Part shown: positions 43,525-51,550 of the stretch, piece after piece
Layout: the number at the start of each line of letters is the position of its first letter
How positions within the stretch are numbered: position 1 is the first letter of the stretch
NCBI GenBank assembly: GCA_016776635.1
Contig: JADHSZ010000009.1
Location: 1 to 51,808 of the forward strand
DNA length: 51,808 nt
Reading direction: 5' to 3'
Origin: Alphaproteobacteria bacterium
Lineage (GTDB): Bacteria; Pseudomonadota; Alphaproteobacteria; UBA11136
The notes under the pieces: model-generated
The model's database searches: none
The model's input: the letters and a program-made list of their open reading frames with translations, nothing else
What the model was told of the DNA's origin: nothing
Made by a program: the position numbers and the translations under genes

Positions 43525-44697
43525 ATGGAATTTCTCGCTTTAATAGCTATTTACTTTGTGTTGAAACTTTTATTTTCTGGCGGCGGGTCGGCCGGTCCGA
43601 ACATGGGGGCCATGGAGCTAAGGTTCACTGACGCCCGGTTAGGTGAAGACAATGACGGCCTGCCATTTAAAGCTATCGAAGCAAAAGGCCTTTTCCCTTT
43701 AAACAAAACTCGTCGTATAGGTTTTGTAACATCAGTCATTGATGATACCGGCGATGAACCAGAGGCTGTTATTTGTCCTCTCGAATTTTTTCAAGAACCA
43801 GAATCAATTGCCTATCAGCATACCTCGGAGATTGGACAGGTCTCACCTGATCATGGGTTTACAACGTGGGTACGTGTAGGCGCTGTAGTCCCCGAACTTC
43901 TATCATCTCCCTACGGTGGCCGTCGTAAATTTATCGCGATAATGCGTCTTGTCGATCTTGATGACATGCCCGAGATCACCCATGGGTTCCAAAGTACAGA
44001 TGACACCAGAATCTTATGGTATCAGGAGCTTAAGTTCGAACACACGGTTGTCGAGAAAGGTTATCTGGAAGCTGCGGAGCATCGTGACGAGGCAAAGGGG
44101 CTATCTGTCCAAATCGGCATGGCCGTGGCAATGGCGGATGGAAGCTTAGACGATAGAGAAGGTAAGATTCTGAAGGAGTGGATAACTAAAGAGATATCGC
44201 CGTTTCCTGATGATAAGCGGGAAAAACTGAAAAACTTGTACAATGAATCTATGACCCGAGCTTATGAGGCTGCAAAAAGTGGAGACCTCAGCCTCAGCGA
44301 TTTGACGGAGAAACTGAATGAGATAGCTGAAAAATCAACTCGCTATGAAACCATTGAGCTCTGTTTTGATGTGATGGCCGCAGATGGTGTCGTTGAGGCG
44401 GAAGAGATACGGGTTATCCGAAAAGTGTCGGAGGCTCTTGATCTGAATTTCGACGAAATCGAGAAAATGCGAGACCAGAAAATTATTGGCCTTGACACCG
44501 ACCTATCTCACCAAGCTCCAATCGAAGAGATACTGGGAATTGAGCCTGACTGGGATACTGATCGCATCAAGAAACATCTAAGAACTGAGTTTCAGAAATG
44601 GAACAATCGTCTAAATGCTCTGGCTGAAGGCGAGGAGCGTGACAACGCTCAACGAATGCTGGATTTAGTTTCTGAAGCGCGAAAGAAGTATGGATAG
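43525..44697 (+). CDS. Membrane-anchored TerB-domain protein with J-like C-terminus (DjlA-like)
   Basis: A 390-residue protein. An N-terminal membrane anchor (MEFLALIAIYFVLKLLFSGG) precedes a roughly 150-residue region I do not recognise (ELRFTDARLGEDNDG to ILWYQELKFEHTVVEKGYLE). A TerB-like helical domain lies at about 192-312, with the paired motifs GMAVAMADGSLDDREGKILKEW and DVMAADGVVEAEEIRVIRKV. The last 65 residues look like a J domain (IEEILGIEPDWDTDRIKKHLRTEFQK, QRMLDLVSEARKKYG), but the HPD tripeptide that activates Hsp70 is replaced by WNNR. Membrane anchor plus TerB plus J is the DjlA architecture. It lies between Hsp70 and the protease gene, overlapping the latter by eight bases. 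Confidence 0.75.
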   Translation: MEFLALIAIYFVLKLLFSGGGSAGPNMGAMELRFTDARLGEDNDGLPFKAIEAKGLFPLNKTRRIGFVTSVIDDTGDEPEAVICPLEFFQEPESIAYQHTSEIGQVSPDHGFTTWVRVGAVVPELLSSPYGGRRKFIAIMRLVDLDDMPEITHGFQSTDDTRILWYQELKFEHTVVEKGYLEAAEHRDEAKGLSVQIGMAVAMADGSLDDREGKILKEWITKEISPFPDDKREKLKNLYNESMTRAYEAAKSGDLSLSDLTEKLNEIAEKSTRYETIELCFDVMAADGVVEAEEIRVIRKVSEALDLNFDEIEKMRDQKIIGLDTDLSHQAPIEEILGIEPDWDTDRIKKHLRTEFQKWNNRLNALAEGEERDNAQRMLDLVSEARKKYG

Positions 44698-45754
44698 GTA
44701 TGCATCCGCAGCGAGGAAACTAGCGGAAAATATTCGTTATTCAGGTGATACCTTACGCCATTACGATGAAGGTGATTCTGCAGTTGCTGGGCGCGTTTTG
44801 GGTTCAGTCTACCAAAATGAACTTCGTGTTTCTTCAGAGGTTACACCTGGACTCGCAGATCACTTGAAGAGCGTGTGTTCTCAACTGCATCTTCCTGCAA
44901 ATTCAGTAGATGCTTTTGTTTATGCTTCACCTGACATTCAAGCTGAGTGTTATTCAGGCAGCACACAAAACTGCATTTTGCGTTTTTCATCCGCATTAAT
45001 TGATTTGTTAGATGATGATGAATTCATGTTTGTCGTGGGGCATGAGGTCGGACACTTCCTCCTTGGGCACGGCTTAGCTCGTATTGAAAACTCAGCTGAT
45101 AGTATTGAGTATTACATTCAGCAGAGAGCTCAAGAAATATCATCTGACCGTATAGGCCTGATTAGCTGTCAGTCTCTTGATGTTGCCATACGCGCCATGA
45201 TGAAAACCGTTTCGGGATTAACGGATGAGCATCTTAGATTTGATGTTAGTGCCTTTATCCGTCAATTAGATGAAACCCCACATACGGGTGGGCATCACGC
45301 GTCTACACATCCTTCTATTTTGGTTCGGTGCAAAGCTTTACTTTGGTTTTCTCTTAATGATGCGTTCAATCGCGGGGGCGAAGATTTTTGCCGTGATGAG
45401 CTTTTGAAGTTAGATCAGCGCATCCAGAATGATCTTGATAAGTATGTCGATGGACCGGCCCGAGAAATCATTAAGGAAGCTGAGGAAAACCTGTTGCTAT
45501 GGGTTATCGCGAACCACGTCGTTCAAGATGGTGTGCTAGATAAGAAAGAACAGAAGACAATCGCTGAGTTAATTGGTGAGCAAAACCTTGAACGCCTCAA
45601 GAATTTTTTGTCCGAAATACCCATTCCTGAGGTCCGTGATGAAGTCTTTCAGAGAATGAGGACTGCTCGAGAGGACCTAGAGCGTATGATCCCAACAAGC
45701 TTTGAGATGACGTTTCGAGAAATTGAAGAAAAAGTGTCAGCGGCCTTAGGCTAA
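44690..45754 (+). CDS. M48-like zinc metalloprotease with TerB-like tail
   Basis: A 354-residue protein without signal peptide or membrane helix. The zinc motif VVGHEVGHFLLGH gives His118, catalytic Glu119 and His122. QEISSDRIGL supplies the third ligand Glu149, and STHPSILVRCKAL is the conserved M48 region downstream. Residues about 240-354 are helical, and NLLLWVIANHVVQDGVLDKKEQKTI resembles half of a TerB domain, the same kind of module as in the preceding gene. M48 proteases act on misfolded membrane or periplasmic proteins; lacking its own anchor, this one may be recruited to the membrane by its TerB-containing partner. The protease class is firm; the complex is inferred. Confidence 0.8.
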   Translation: MDRYASAARKLAENIRYSGDTLRHYDEGDSAVAGRVLGSVYQNELRVSSEVTPGLADHLKSVCSQLHLPANSVDAFVYASPDIQAECYSGSTQNCILRFSSALIDLLDDDEFMFVVGHEVGHFLLGHGLARIENSADSIEYYIQQRAQEISSDRIGLISCQSLDVAIRAMMKTVSGLTDEHLRFDVSAFIRQLDETPHTGGHHASTHPSILVRCKALLWFSLNDAFNRGGEDFCRDELLKLDQRIQNDLDKYVDGPAREIIKEAEENLLLWVIANHVVQDGVLDKKEQKTIAELIGEQNLERLKNFLSEIPIPEVRDEVFQRMRTAREDLERMIPTSFEMTFREIEEKVSAALG

Positions 45755-45796
45755 TGAGGTGTGATAACGGCAATTAGACAAACCCCATCCCCCGCG

Positions 45797-46732
45797 TCAC
45801 GTCAGCAATATCAGACAAGCGGGAAGGGTGCAGGTGGCGGCGAGGGTTTCCACGGTGATGATGCGCGCCATCAGGGAATGATCGCCGCCCAGTTGGCGCG
45901 CCATCACGTAGGCCGTGGCCGAGGTGGGGAGCGCCGCAAACAGAATGGCCACCGCCGCGGTCATGCCCTGGACACCGAACAGGTGAAGGAAGGCGGCGGT
46001 GAGCACGGGCAGGAGCACCAGTTTCGCGGTGCAGGAAATGCCCAGAGCGGAGAGGGGAGAGCCTTCGTCGCTGCGCCCGGCCATGGGAAAGAGGCCAGCC
46101 CCCACCGAAAGCAGGCCCAGGGTCAGCGCCGCCCGGCCCAGGGTGTCGAATAGGGGCGCGGCGATGCCGGGCAGGCCCACGCCGCCCAGATTAAGGCCGA
46201 TGCCGGCCAGCGAGGCGAGAATCAGGGGATTGGTGACGATAAGAAGAATCTGGGCCCGGGCCCCGGCATATTCGTTGACGGCATGGCGCGCCAGGGTCGA
46301 GGCCGAGAGCAGATTGACCAGGGGCGTCAACACCACCACCGCCACCGCGGCCAGGGTCAGCCCGGCCTCGCCGTAAAGAGCGGCGGCGGCGGCGAGACCG
46401 ACGAAGGTGTTAGGGCGGATGGCGCCCTGGAACAGGGAGGTATAGGCGGGGCCGTCATGGCCCCGGGACTGGAAGTAGGGCCGCGCCAGGCTTAAGGCAA
46501 AGGCGATGAGGAGCACGGGGACCGCCAGCGCCAGCGCCATGCCGGATATGGCGAGATTGGCGAGATCGGCGCGCGCCAGGGTATGGATAATGAGGGCGGG
46601 AAACAGCACGAAATAGGTGAGGCGGTCGGCGCCCTCCCAGAACCCCTCGGAAAGGAAGCGTTTGCGCCGCAGGGCATAACCCAGCACGATCAACAGGAAG
46701 ACCGGGGCCAGGGATTCGATCACCGGCGTCAT
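45797..46732 (-). CDS. AEC-family transporter (auxin efflux carrier fold)
   Basis: A 311-residue membrane protein with about ten hydrophobic helices in two five-helix halves. PVFLLIVLGYALRRKRFLSEGFWEGADRLTYFVLFPALI is the typical N-terminal signature, and the C-terminal half contains LFAALPTSATAYVMARQLGGD, the conserved family segment. AEC proteins export organic acids or auxin-like molecules; the substrate is unknown here. GC-rich, unlike the island to its left. ATG 46732. It is divergent from the peptide array, with 84 bases between the starts, so an export link to that array is conceivable but not shown. Confidence 0.85.
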   Translation of the reverse strand: MTPVIESLAPVFLLIVLGYALRRKRFLSEGFWEGADRLTYFVLFPALIIHTLARADLANLAISGMALALAVPVLLIAFALSLARPYFQSRGHDGPAYTSLFQGAIRPNTFVGLAAAAALYGEAGLTLAAVAVVVLTPLVNLLSASTLARHAVNEYAGARAQILLIVTNPLILASLAGIGLNLGGVGLPGIAAPLFDTLGRAALTLGLLSVGAGLFPMAGRSDEGSPLSALGISCTAKLVLLPVLTAAFLHLFGVQGMTAAVAILFAALPTSATAYVMARQLGGDHSLMARIITVETLAATCTLPACLILLT

Positions 46733-46760
46733 GGGCGGGGCGTTCCCTGTCTTTTAAGCC

Positions 46761-46816
46761 GGATTTGCTGTAAACTGCGCATGGTGTTTATTGTAGTGCA
46801 ATTTTGAGGGGAACCC
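46761..46816 (+). promoter_or_regulatory. Conserved leader element, copy 1
   Basis: GCTGTAAACTGCGC, a TGTTTATTG tract and ATTTTGAGGGGAACCC before the ATG. It aligns with the elements before the third and fourth peptide genes (consensus TTGGTGTAxACTGCGC then TTTATTGATTCCATAGTT then GAGGAGGAACCC). Confidence 0.55.
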
Positions 46817-46969
46817 ATGCCCAAATCAGATGTACAGAAGACCGAGAGCCAGGATTTAAGAGAACTGTCCGACGAGTCCCTGGATCGAATCCCCACATTC
46901 GGGTTGCAGGGCTGCTTTACTGCCACTCAAGGCAGCGGAGGCCCGGCCTGTATGTCACCCGCGGATTGA
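46817..46969 (+). CDS. RiPP-precursor-like peptide 1
   Basis: 50 residues, ATG 46817, TGA 46967-46969, with GAGGGG as ribosome-binding site. The leader MPKSDVQKTESQDLRELSDESLDR aligns with the other three members; the C-terminal part GLQGCFTATQGSGGPACMSPAD has two Cys (33 and 45) plus Gly, Ser and Thr. It is the most divergent leader of the four (Gln where the others have Lys or Glu). See peptide 3 for the family argument. Confidence 0.72.
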   Translation: MPKSDVQKTESQDLRELSDESLDRIPTFGLQGCFTATQGSGGPACMSPAD

Positions 46970-47011
46970 TCATCGCGCTATTTATTGATTCCATAGTTGA
47001 GGGGGGAACCC
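46970..47011 (+). promoter_or_regulatory. Conserved leader element, copy 2 (short)
   Basis: Only 42 bases separate peptides 1 and 2. TTTATTGATTCCATAGTTGA then GGGGGGAACCC is kept, but the TTGGTGTA block is missing, so peptide 2 may depend on readthrough from peptide 1. Confidence 0.5.
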
Positions 47012-47140
47012 ATGCCCAAATCAGAGATCAAGAAAATCGAAAGCGAAGATGTGAAGGAACTCGGCGATGAGGCTCTGGACCGGGCCGAAAACACGTTGTG
47101 CTGTCCGGGTTCCGGAATGTGTCCTGTGCCCGCCGAGTAG
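47012..47140 (+). CDS. RiPP-precursor-like peptide 2
   Basis: 42 residues, ATG 47012, TAG 47138-47140, ribosome-binding site GGGGGG. The leader MPKSEIKKIESEDVKELGDE then ALDR is followed by AENTLCCPGSGMCPVPAE with three Cys (30, 31, 37), including an adjacent pair. Cysteine spacing differs from the other members while the leader is conserved, the pattern expected of a precursor with a variable core. Confidence 0.78.
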   Translation: MPKSEIKKIESEDVKELGDEALDRAENTLCCPGSGMCPVPAE

Positions 47141-47175
47141 CTTGAGCCGCGAATTGGTGTGAAACTTGCGGGCAG

Positions 47176-47230
47176 AATTGGTGTATACTGCGCGAACTGT
47201 TTATTAATTCCATGAGTTGAGGAGGAACCC
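47176..47230 (+). promoter_or_regulatory. Conserved leader element, copy 3
   Basis: GAATTGGTGTATACTGCGCG, ACTGTTTATTAATTCCATGAGT and GAGGAGGAACCC directly before the ATG. TATACT could serve as a -10, but no -35 at normal spacing is evident. GG-N10-GC spacing, as in sigma-54 promoters, also fits but with poor flanking matches. Confidence 0.55.
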
Positions 47231-47365
47231 ATGCCCAAGACCGAAATAAAGAAGATTGAAAGCGAGGATGTGGCCGAACTTGGCGATGAGGCATTGGATC
47301 GAGCGGGGAACGAGGCGGTTTGTGTGGGCTGTGTGATCTGTGCTTACTCTTCTTCGCCCAGCTGA
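47231..47365 (+). CDS. RiPP-precursor-like peptide 3
   Basis: 44 residues, ATG 47231, TGA 47363-47365, ribosome-binding site GAGGAGG. The leader MPKTEIKKIESEDVAELGDE then ALDR is followed by AGNEAVCVGCVICAYSSSPS, with three Cys in a CxxCxxC spacing. From memory, the cyanobactin precursor PatE has the recognition element LAELSEEAL, then GLEAS, then a core ending CITFCAYDG. This peptide has VAELGDEAL, GNEA and CVICAY at matching places. That makes a thiazole- or thioether-modified peptide product plausible. No YcaO, radical SAM, lanthionine synthase or processing protease is in the window, so the enzymes would have to act from elsewhere. Confidence 0.8.
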   Translation: MPKTEIKKIESEDVAELGDEALDRAGNEAVCVGCVICAYSSSPS

Positions 47366-47426
47366 TTGACAGTGACTGACCCGCGCGCCGGGTGAGGCGG
47401 TGTCGGTTTTGTCTGCTCCTGGGGGT

Positions 47427-47482
47427 TGAATTGGTGTAACCTGTGCGCACTGTTCGTTGATTCCATAGTTTTGGAGGAACTC
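47427..47482 (+). promoter_or_regulatory. Conserved leader element, copy 4
   Basis: GAATTGGTGTAACCTGTGCG, CACTGTTCGTTGATTCCATAGT and TTGGAGGAACTC before the ATG: the same order of blocks as copies 1 and 3. Confidence 0.55.
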
Positions 47483-47620
47483 ATGCCCAAGACAGATGTT
47501 AAGAAAATCGAGAGCGAGGATGTGGCCGAACTTAGCGACGAGTCCCTGGATCGGGACGGAAACGAGACGATGTGCTTTTCTTCCGGCCATACCATCGCAT
47601 GCACTTCGCCCACCGACTGA
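47483..47620 (+). CDS. RiPP-precursor-like peptide 4
   Basis: 45 residues, ATG 47483, TGA 47618-47620, ribosome-binding site GGAGG. The leader MPKTDVKKIESEDVAELSDE then SLDR is followed by DGNETMCFSSGHTIACTSPTD with two Cys (31 and 40) and several Ser and Thr. Like peptides 1-3 it ends in a Pro-x-acidic or Ser/Pro tail. A clear terminator follows 29 bases downstream, closing the array. Confidence 0.78.
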   Translation: MPKTDVKKIESEDVAELSDESLDRDGNETMCFSSGHTIACTSPTD

Positions 47621-47649
47621 GGCCATATCATATGGAGTCTCGTGAAAAG

Positions 47650-47683
47650 ACCCCGCGGCTGTTCACTCAGTAGCGGGGTTTTT
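47650..47683 (+). terminator. Intrinsic terminator closing the peptide array
   Basis: ACCCCGC (47650-47656) pairs with GCGGGGT (47673-47679), with an inner CTG/CAG pairing around TTCACT, followed by TTTTT (47679-47683). It lies between the last peptide gene and the convergent ruvX stop. Confidence 0.85.
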
Positions 47684-47689
47684 GTCTGT

Positions 47690-48160
47690 TTATTGCCTGG
47701 CGGCCTTCAGACGGTCCAGCACCCCCTGAAGGATGTAGGAAGCGGCCATCTTGTCCACAACTTCAGCGCGGCGCTTGCGCGACATGTCGGCCTCTAAAAG
47801 CGTGCGTGTGACGGCCACGGTGGAGAGCCGTTCGTCCCAGAAGGCGATGGGGAGTTCCATTTTTTCCAGCAAATTATCGGCGAACTGGCGCACCGATTGA
47901 CAGCGCGGGCCTTCGCTGCCGTCCATGTTGAGGGGCAGGCCAATCACCAGCGCGCCGATTCCGTGCTCGTCCATGAGCGCGCGCAGGGTCTCCACGTCCG
48001 ATGAAAAGCGGGTGCGGCGCAAGGTCTCCAATGGCGAGGCAATGGTGAGGCCGGGATCGCAAAGGGCCAGTCCGATGGTCTTTTCACCCAGGTCCAGACC
48101 GAGCAATCGCTGGCCTTTTTCGAGCATTTTCGGCAGTTCGGTAGGGTTGCAGATGGTCAT
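47690..48160 (-). CDS. ruvX: Holliday junction resolvase-like protein RuvX (YqgF)
   Basis: A 156-residue RNase H-fold nuclease. [20 protein letters not shown] holds the first catalytic Asp, [22 protein letters not shown] the middle signature, [16 protein letters not shown] the catalytic Glu region and [16 protein letters not shown] the last Asp. YqgF/RuvX is implicated in 16S rRNA 5-prime maturation and was first proposed as a resolvase. ATG 48160. In many alphaproteobacteria it lies between pyrB and gatC; here the accessory region separates it from pyrB. Confidence 0.93.
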   Translation of the reverse strand: MTICNPTELPKMLEKGQRLLGLDLGEKTIGLALCDPGLTIASPLETLRRTRFSSDVETLRALMDEHGIGALVIGLPLNMDGSEGPRCQSVRQFADNLLEKMELPIAFWDERLSTVAVTRTLLEADMSRKRRAEVVDKMAASYILQGVLDRLKAARQ

Positions 48161-48298
48161 GACGGGTGTTAGATTTTGCCTCCGTTTTCCAGCCCTTGAG
48201 GGGCGGTTTTTCCCCGGTTTTCAGGCGTTTTCCTGAGTGGTCGGGAGAAGATCATGGAGAGCATAGCTTTTTTCTCCATAAGTTAAAGGGTTCCGCAT

Positions 48299-48586
48299 AT
48301 GCCGCTCGATAAAGCCACCGTGGCGCGAATCGCCACCCTTGCCCGCATCCGGGTGCCCGAAGGGGAGCTGGAGGGTCTGGCCGCGGAGATGGAGAAGATC
48401 ATCGGCTGGGTAGAGCAGCTCGACGAAGTGAATACCGACGAGGTGCCGCCCATGGCCAGCGTGGTGGATGTGGACCTGCCCTGGCGCGCCGACAAGGTGA
48501 GCGACGGCGACTGCCGCGACAAGGTTCTCGCCAATGCCCCGGACAAGGCGGAAGGGTTCTTCGCCGTGCCCAAGGTTATCGAGTAG
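48299..48586 (+). CDS. gatC: Asp-tRNA(Asn)/Glu-tRNA(Gln) amidotransferase subunit C
   Basis: A 95-residue scaffold subunit. [49 protein letters not shown] is the canonical GatC pattern, and the C-terminal [19 protein letters not shown] matches as well. GatC wraps the GatA-GatB interface and stabilises the complex. It is first in gatC-gatA-gatB; gatA begins 12 bases after its stop. The 138 bases back to the divergent ruvX start hold no other gene. Confidence 0.95.
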   Translation: MPLDKATVARIATLARIRVPEGELEGLAAEMEKIIGWVEQLDEVNTDEVPPMASVVDVDLPWRADKVSDGDCRDKVLANAPDKAEGFFAVPKVIE

Positions 48587-48597
48587 GGGCGGGGGTT

Positions 48598-50082
48598 ATG
48601 AACGAACTCAACCGTTTGACCATGGCGCAGGCCCGTGACGGGCTGGCTCAGGGCGAATTTACCTCCGTCGAGCTGACCCAGGCTCATATTACGGCCCTGG
48701 AATCGAGCCGCGAGTTGAACTCCTTCGTCACCGAGACCCCGGAACAGGCTCTGGCGGCGGCCAAAGACTCCGACGTCCGGCGTGGTAAAGGTGAGGCGGG
48801 GAGCATGGAAGGCCTGCCCATCGCCATCAAGGATCTGTTTTGCACCGAAGGCGTGCTGACCACGGCCTCGTCCCATATTCTCGACGGCTTCACGCCACAC
48901 TATGAATCCACGGTAACGGCCAATCTGTGGCGTGCCGGGGCGGTGATGCTGGGCAAGACCAATCTCGATGAATTCGCCATGGGCTCGGCCACCGTTTCCA
49001 GCTATTACGGCCCCACGGTCAATCCCTGGCAGCGCCAGGGCGACGACAAGCCGCTGGTTCCCGGCGGTTCCTCAGGCGGCTCGGCCGCGGCGGTGGCGGC
49101 GCGTCTGGCGTTGGGGGCCACCGGCACCGATACCGGCGGTTCCATCCGCCAGCCCGCGTCCTTTTGCGGCATCGTCGGGGTCAAGCCCACCTATGGCCGC
49201 TGTTCGCGCTGGGGCATCGTCGCCTTCGCCTCGTCGCTGGACCAGGCCGGACCCATGACCCGTACCGTGCGCGACGGCGCCATGATGCTGGGCGCCATGG
49301 CCGGTCACGACGCCAAGGATTCCACATCCGCCGACCGCCCCGTGCCCGATTTCGAGGCGGCGTTGGAAAAGGGCGTGAAGGGGTTGAAGGTGGGTATTCC
49401 CGAGGAATACCAGATGGAGGGCATGAGCGCCGAATTGCTGGCCCTGTGGGATCAGGGCAAGGAATGGCTGACGGCCGCCGGAGCCGAGATGGTGCCGGTG
49501 TCGCTGCCCCATACCAAATACGCCCTGCCCACCTATTACATCGTCGCCCCGGCCGAGGCTTCGTCGAATCTGGCGCGCTATGACGGCGTGCGTTACGGCC
49601 TGCGCGTGGAGGGCGGCACGTTGCAGGAGATGTATGAAAACACCCGGGGGGAGGGTTTCGGCGACGAAGTGACGCGGCGTATTCTGATCGGCACCTATGT
49701 GCTGTCGGCGGGCTATTACGATGCCTATTATTTAAAAGCCCAGAAATTGCGCACTCTCATATCCCGCGACTTCCGCGAGGCCTTCGCGAAGGTGGACGTG
49801 TTGCTGACCCCCACCGCGCCGAGCCCGGCCTTCGCCATCGGCGAGAAGATGGACGATCCCATCGCCATGTATCTCAACGACGTGTTCACGGTGCCCGCCA
49901 GCCTGGCCGGTCTGCCGGGGGTTTCCGTTCCCGCCGGGCTTTCCGGCGACGGCCTGCCGGAGGGGCTGCAGTTGATCGCGCGGCCCTTCGACGAGGAAAC
50001 CATGTTCGCCGCCGCACGCGCCCTGGAAGAGGCCGCCGATTTTAACGCCGAGCCGGCCCTGATGGCGGGGGCTGGGTCATGA
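48598..50082 (+). CDS. gatA: Asp-tRNA(Asn)/Glu-tRNA(Gln) amidotransferase subunit A
   Basis: A 494-residue amidase-signature enzyme that frees ammonia from glutamine for GatB. The Ser-cis-Ser-Lys triad is visible: Lys in [13 protein letters not shown], the cis Ser in [24 protein letters not shown], and the nucleophile Ser in [13 protein letters not shown]. Full length. The stop overlaps the gatB start (ATGA). Together with a possibly non-discriminating AspRS upstream in the window it would make Asn-tRNA or Gln-tRNA by the indirect route. Confidence 0.97.
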   Translation: MNELNRLTMAQARDGLAQGEFTSVELTQAHITALESSRELNSFVTETPEQALAAAKDSDVRRGKGEAGSMEGLPIAIKDLFCTEGVLTTASSHILDGFTPHYESTVTANLWRAGAVMLGKTNLDEFAMGSATVSSYYGPTVNPWQRQGDDKPLVPGGSSGGSAAAVAARLALGATGTDTGGSIRQPASFCGIVGVKPTYGRCSRWGIVAFASSLDQAGPMTRTVRDGAMMLGAMAGHDAKDSTSADRPVPDFEAALEKGVKGLKVGIPEEYQMEGMSAELLALWDQGKEWLTAAGAEMVPVSLPHTKYALPTYYIVAPAEASSNLARYDGVRYGLRVEGGTLQEMYENTRGEGFGDEVTRRILIGTYVLSAGYYDAYYLKAQKLRTLISRDFREAFAKVDVLLTPTAPSPAFAIGEKMDDPIAMYLNDVFTVPASLAGLPGVSVPAGLSGDGLPEGLQLIARPFDEETMFAAARALEEAADFNAEPALMAGAGS

Positions 50083-51533
50083 GCTTGTTATTAAAGGGAA
50101 ATACCGGCGATTGGGAGATGGTGATCGGGCTCGAGGTCCATGCCCAGGTGATTTCCCAGGCCAAGCTGTTCTCGGGCGCCGCCACCGCTTTCGGCGCTGA
50201 GCCCAACACCCAGGTGTCGCTGGTGGATGCGGCCATGCCGGGCATGCTGCCGGTGATCAACGAGATCGCGGTGGAACAGGCGGTGCGCACCGGGCTCGGG
50301 CTCAAGGCGCAAATCAATCTGGTCTCGGTGTTCGACCGCAAGAACTATTTTTATGCCGATCTGCCTCAGGGTTATCAGATTTCCCAGTTTTCGCAGCCCA
50401 TCGTCGGCGAAGGCACCATCATCCTCGACCTGGCCGGCGGCGAAAGCCGCGAGGTGGGGATCACGCGCATTCATCTTGAGCAGGATGCGGGCAAGAGCCT
50501 GCACGACCAGCATCCCTCCAATACCTATATCGATCTCAACCGTTCCGGGGTGACGCTGATGGAGATCGTCTCGGAGCCGGACATGCGGTCATCGGAGGAA
50601 GCCGGGGCCTATCTGCGTAAGCTGCGTTCCATCATGCGCTATCTCGGCACCTGTGACGGCAATATGGAACAGGGCAGCCTGCGCTGTGACGCCAATATAT
50701 CGGTGCGCCATCCCGGCGATGAACTGGGCACGCGCTGTGAGATCAAGAATGTGAACTCCATCCGTTTCGTGCAGCAGGCCATCGAATACGAGGCGCGGCG
50801 CCAGATCGAGCTGATCGAGGAAGGCGGCGTGGTGGACCAGGAAACCCGGCTCTTCGATTCCGGCAACGGCACCACGCGCACCATGCGCAGCAAGGAAGAG
50901 GCTCACGATTACCGTTATTTTCCCGATCCCGACCTGTTGCCGCTGGAGATCACTCAGGACTTCGTGGAGGGCATCCGCGCCAGCCTGCCGGAACTGCCCG
51001 ACGCCAAGAAGGACCGGTTCATGGCCGATTACGGGCTGGCGGTGGAGGATGCGGGCCTGTTGGCGGCGGAACGGGTGACGGCGGATTTCTACGAGGAGGT
51101 GGCTAAGGGCCGCGACCCCAAGCTGGCCTGTAACTGGGTCACGGGAGAGTTGTTCGGGGTCTTGAACAAGAGCGGCAAGAGCATCGAGGAGTCTCCGGTG
51201 AGCGCGGCGACGTTGGGCGGGCTCATCGATCTCATCAATGATGGCACTTTGTCGGGACGGCTCGCCAAGGACGTATTCGAGGCCATGGTGGAGAGCGGCA
51301 AGGAAGCCGCCGTGGTGGTGGAGGAAAAGGGCCTGAAACAGGTCTCGGACGCGTCCGCCATCGAGGCCGAAGTGGATAAGGTTTTGCAGGACAACGGCGA
51401 CAAGGTGGCGGAATACAAGGCGGGCAAGGACAAGCTGTTCGGATTCTTTGTCGGTCAGGTGATGAAGGCCACCTGCGGCAAGGCTAATCCCGGCGTGGTC
51501 AACGAGGTCTTGAAGAAGAAGCTGGGCGGTTAG
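50079..51533 (+). CDS. gatB: Asp-tRNA(Asn)/Glu-tRNA(Gln) amidotransferase subunit B
   Basis: A 484-residue kinase/transamidase subunit. [22 protein letters not shown] opens the cradle domain, and [20 protein letters not shown] and [19 protein letters not shown] are family hallmarks. A C-terminal YqeY-like tail domain (residues about 335-484) contacts tRNA and ends [18 protein letters not shown]. It phosphorylates the side chain of mischarged Asp or Glu on tRNA and amidates it with ammonia tunnelled from GatA. Confidence 0.97.
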   Translation: MSLLLKGNTGDWEMVIGLEVHAQVISQAKLFSGAATAFGAEPNTQVSLVDAAMPGMLPVINEIAVEQAVRTGLGLKAQINLVSVFDRKNYFYADLPQGYQISQFSQPIVGEGTIILDLAGGESREVGITRIHLEQDAGKSLHDQHPSNTYIDLNRSGVTLMEIVSEPDMRSSEEAGAYLRKLRSIMRYLGTCDGNMEQGSLRCDANISVRHPGDELGTRCEIKNVNSIRFVQQAIEYEARRQIELIEEGGVVDQETRLFDSGNGTTRTMRSKEEAHDYRYFPDPDLLPLEITQDFVEGIRASLPELPDAKKDRFMADYGLAVEDAGLLAAERVTADFYEEVAKGRDPKLACNWVTGELFGVLNKSGKSIEESPVSAATLGGLIDLINDGTLSGRLAKDVFEAMVESGKEAAVVVEEKGLKQVSDASAIEAEVDKVLQDNGDKVAEYKAGKDKLFGFFVGQVMKATCGKANPGVVNEVLKKKLGG

Positions 51534-51550
51534 CGCAGGTATGCTCGGGG

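Noticed and set aside
40889..45796. Chaperone island as an integrative element or prophage
   Set aside because: Lower GC suggests transfer, but no integrase, transposase, att repeat, tRNA boundary or phage gene is present at either edge.
47176..47200. Sigma-54 promoter in the peptide leader element
   Set aside because: GG-N10-GC spacing fits in copies 3 and 4, but the flanking bases do not match TGGCAC/TTGCW and copy 1 has GC at -24, so it is mentioned only as a weak option.
46978..47631. Minus-strand open frames across the peptide array
   Set aside because: Reverse-strand frames exist only because the array is a tandem repeat; the plus-strand frames have ribosome-binding sites, conserved leaders and a terminator.
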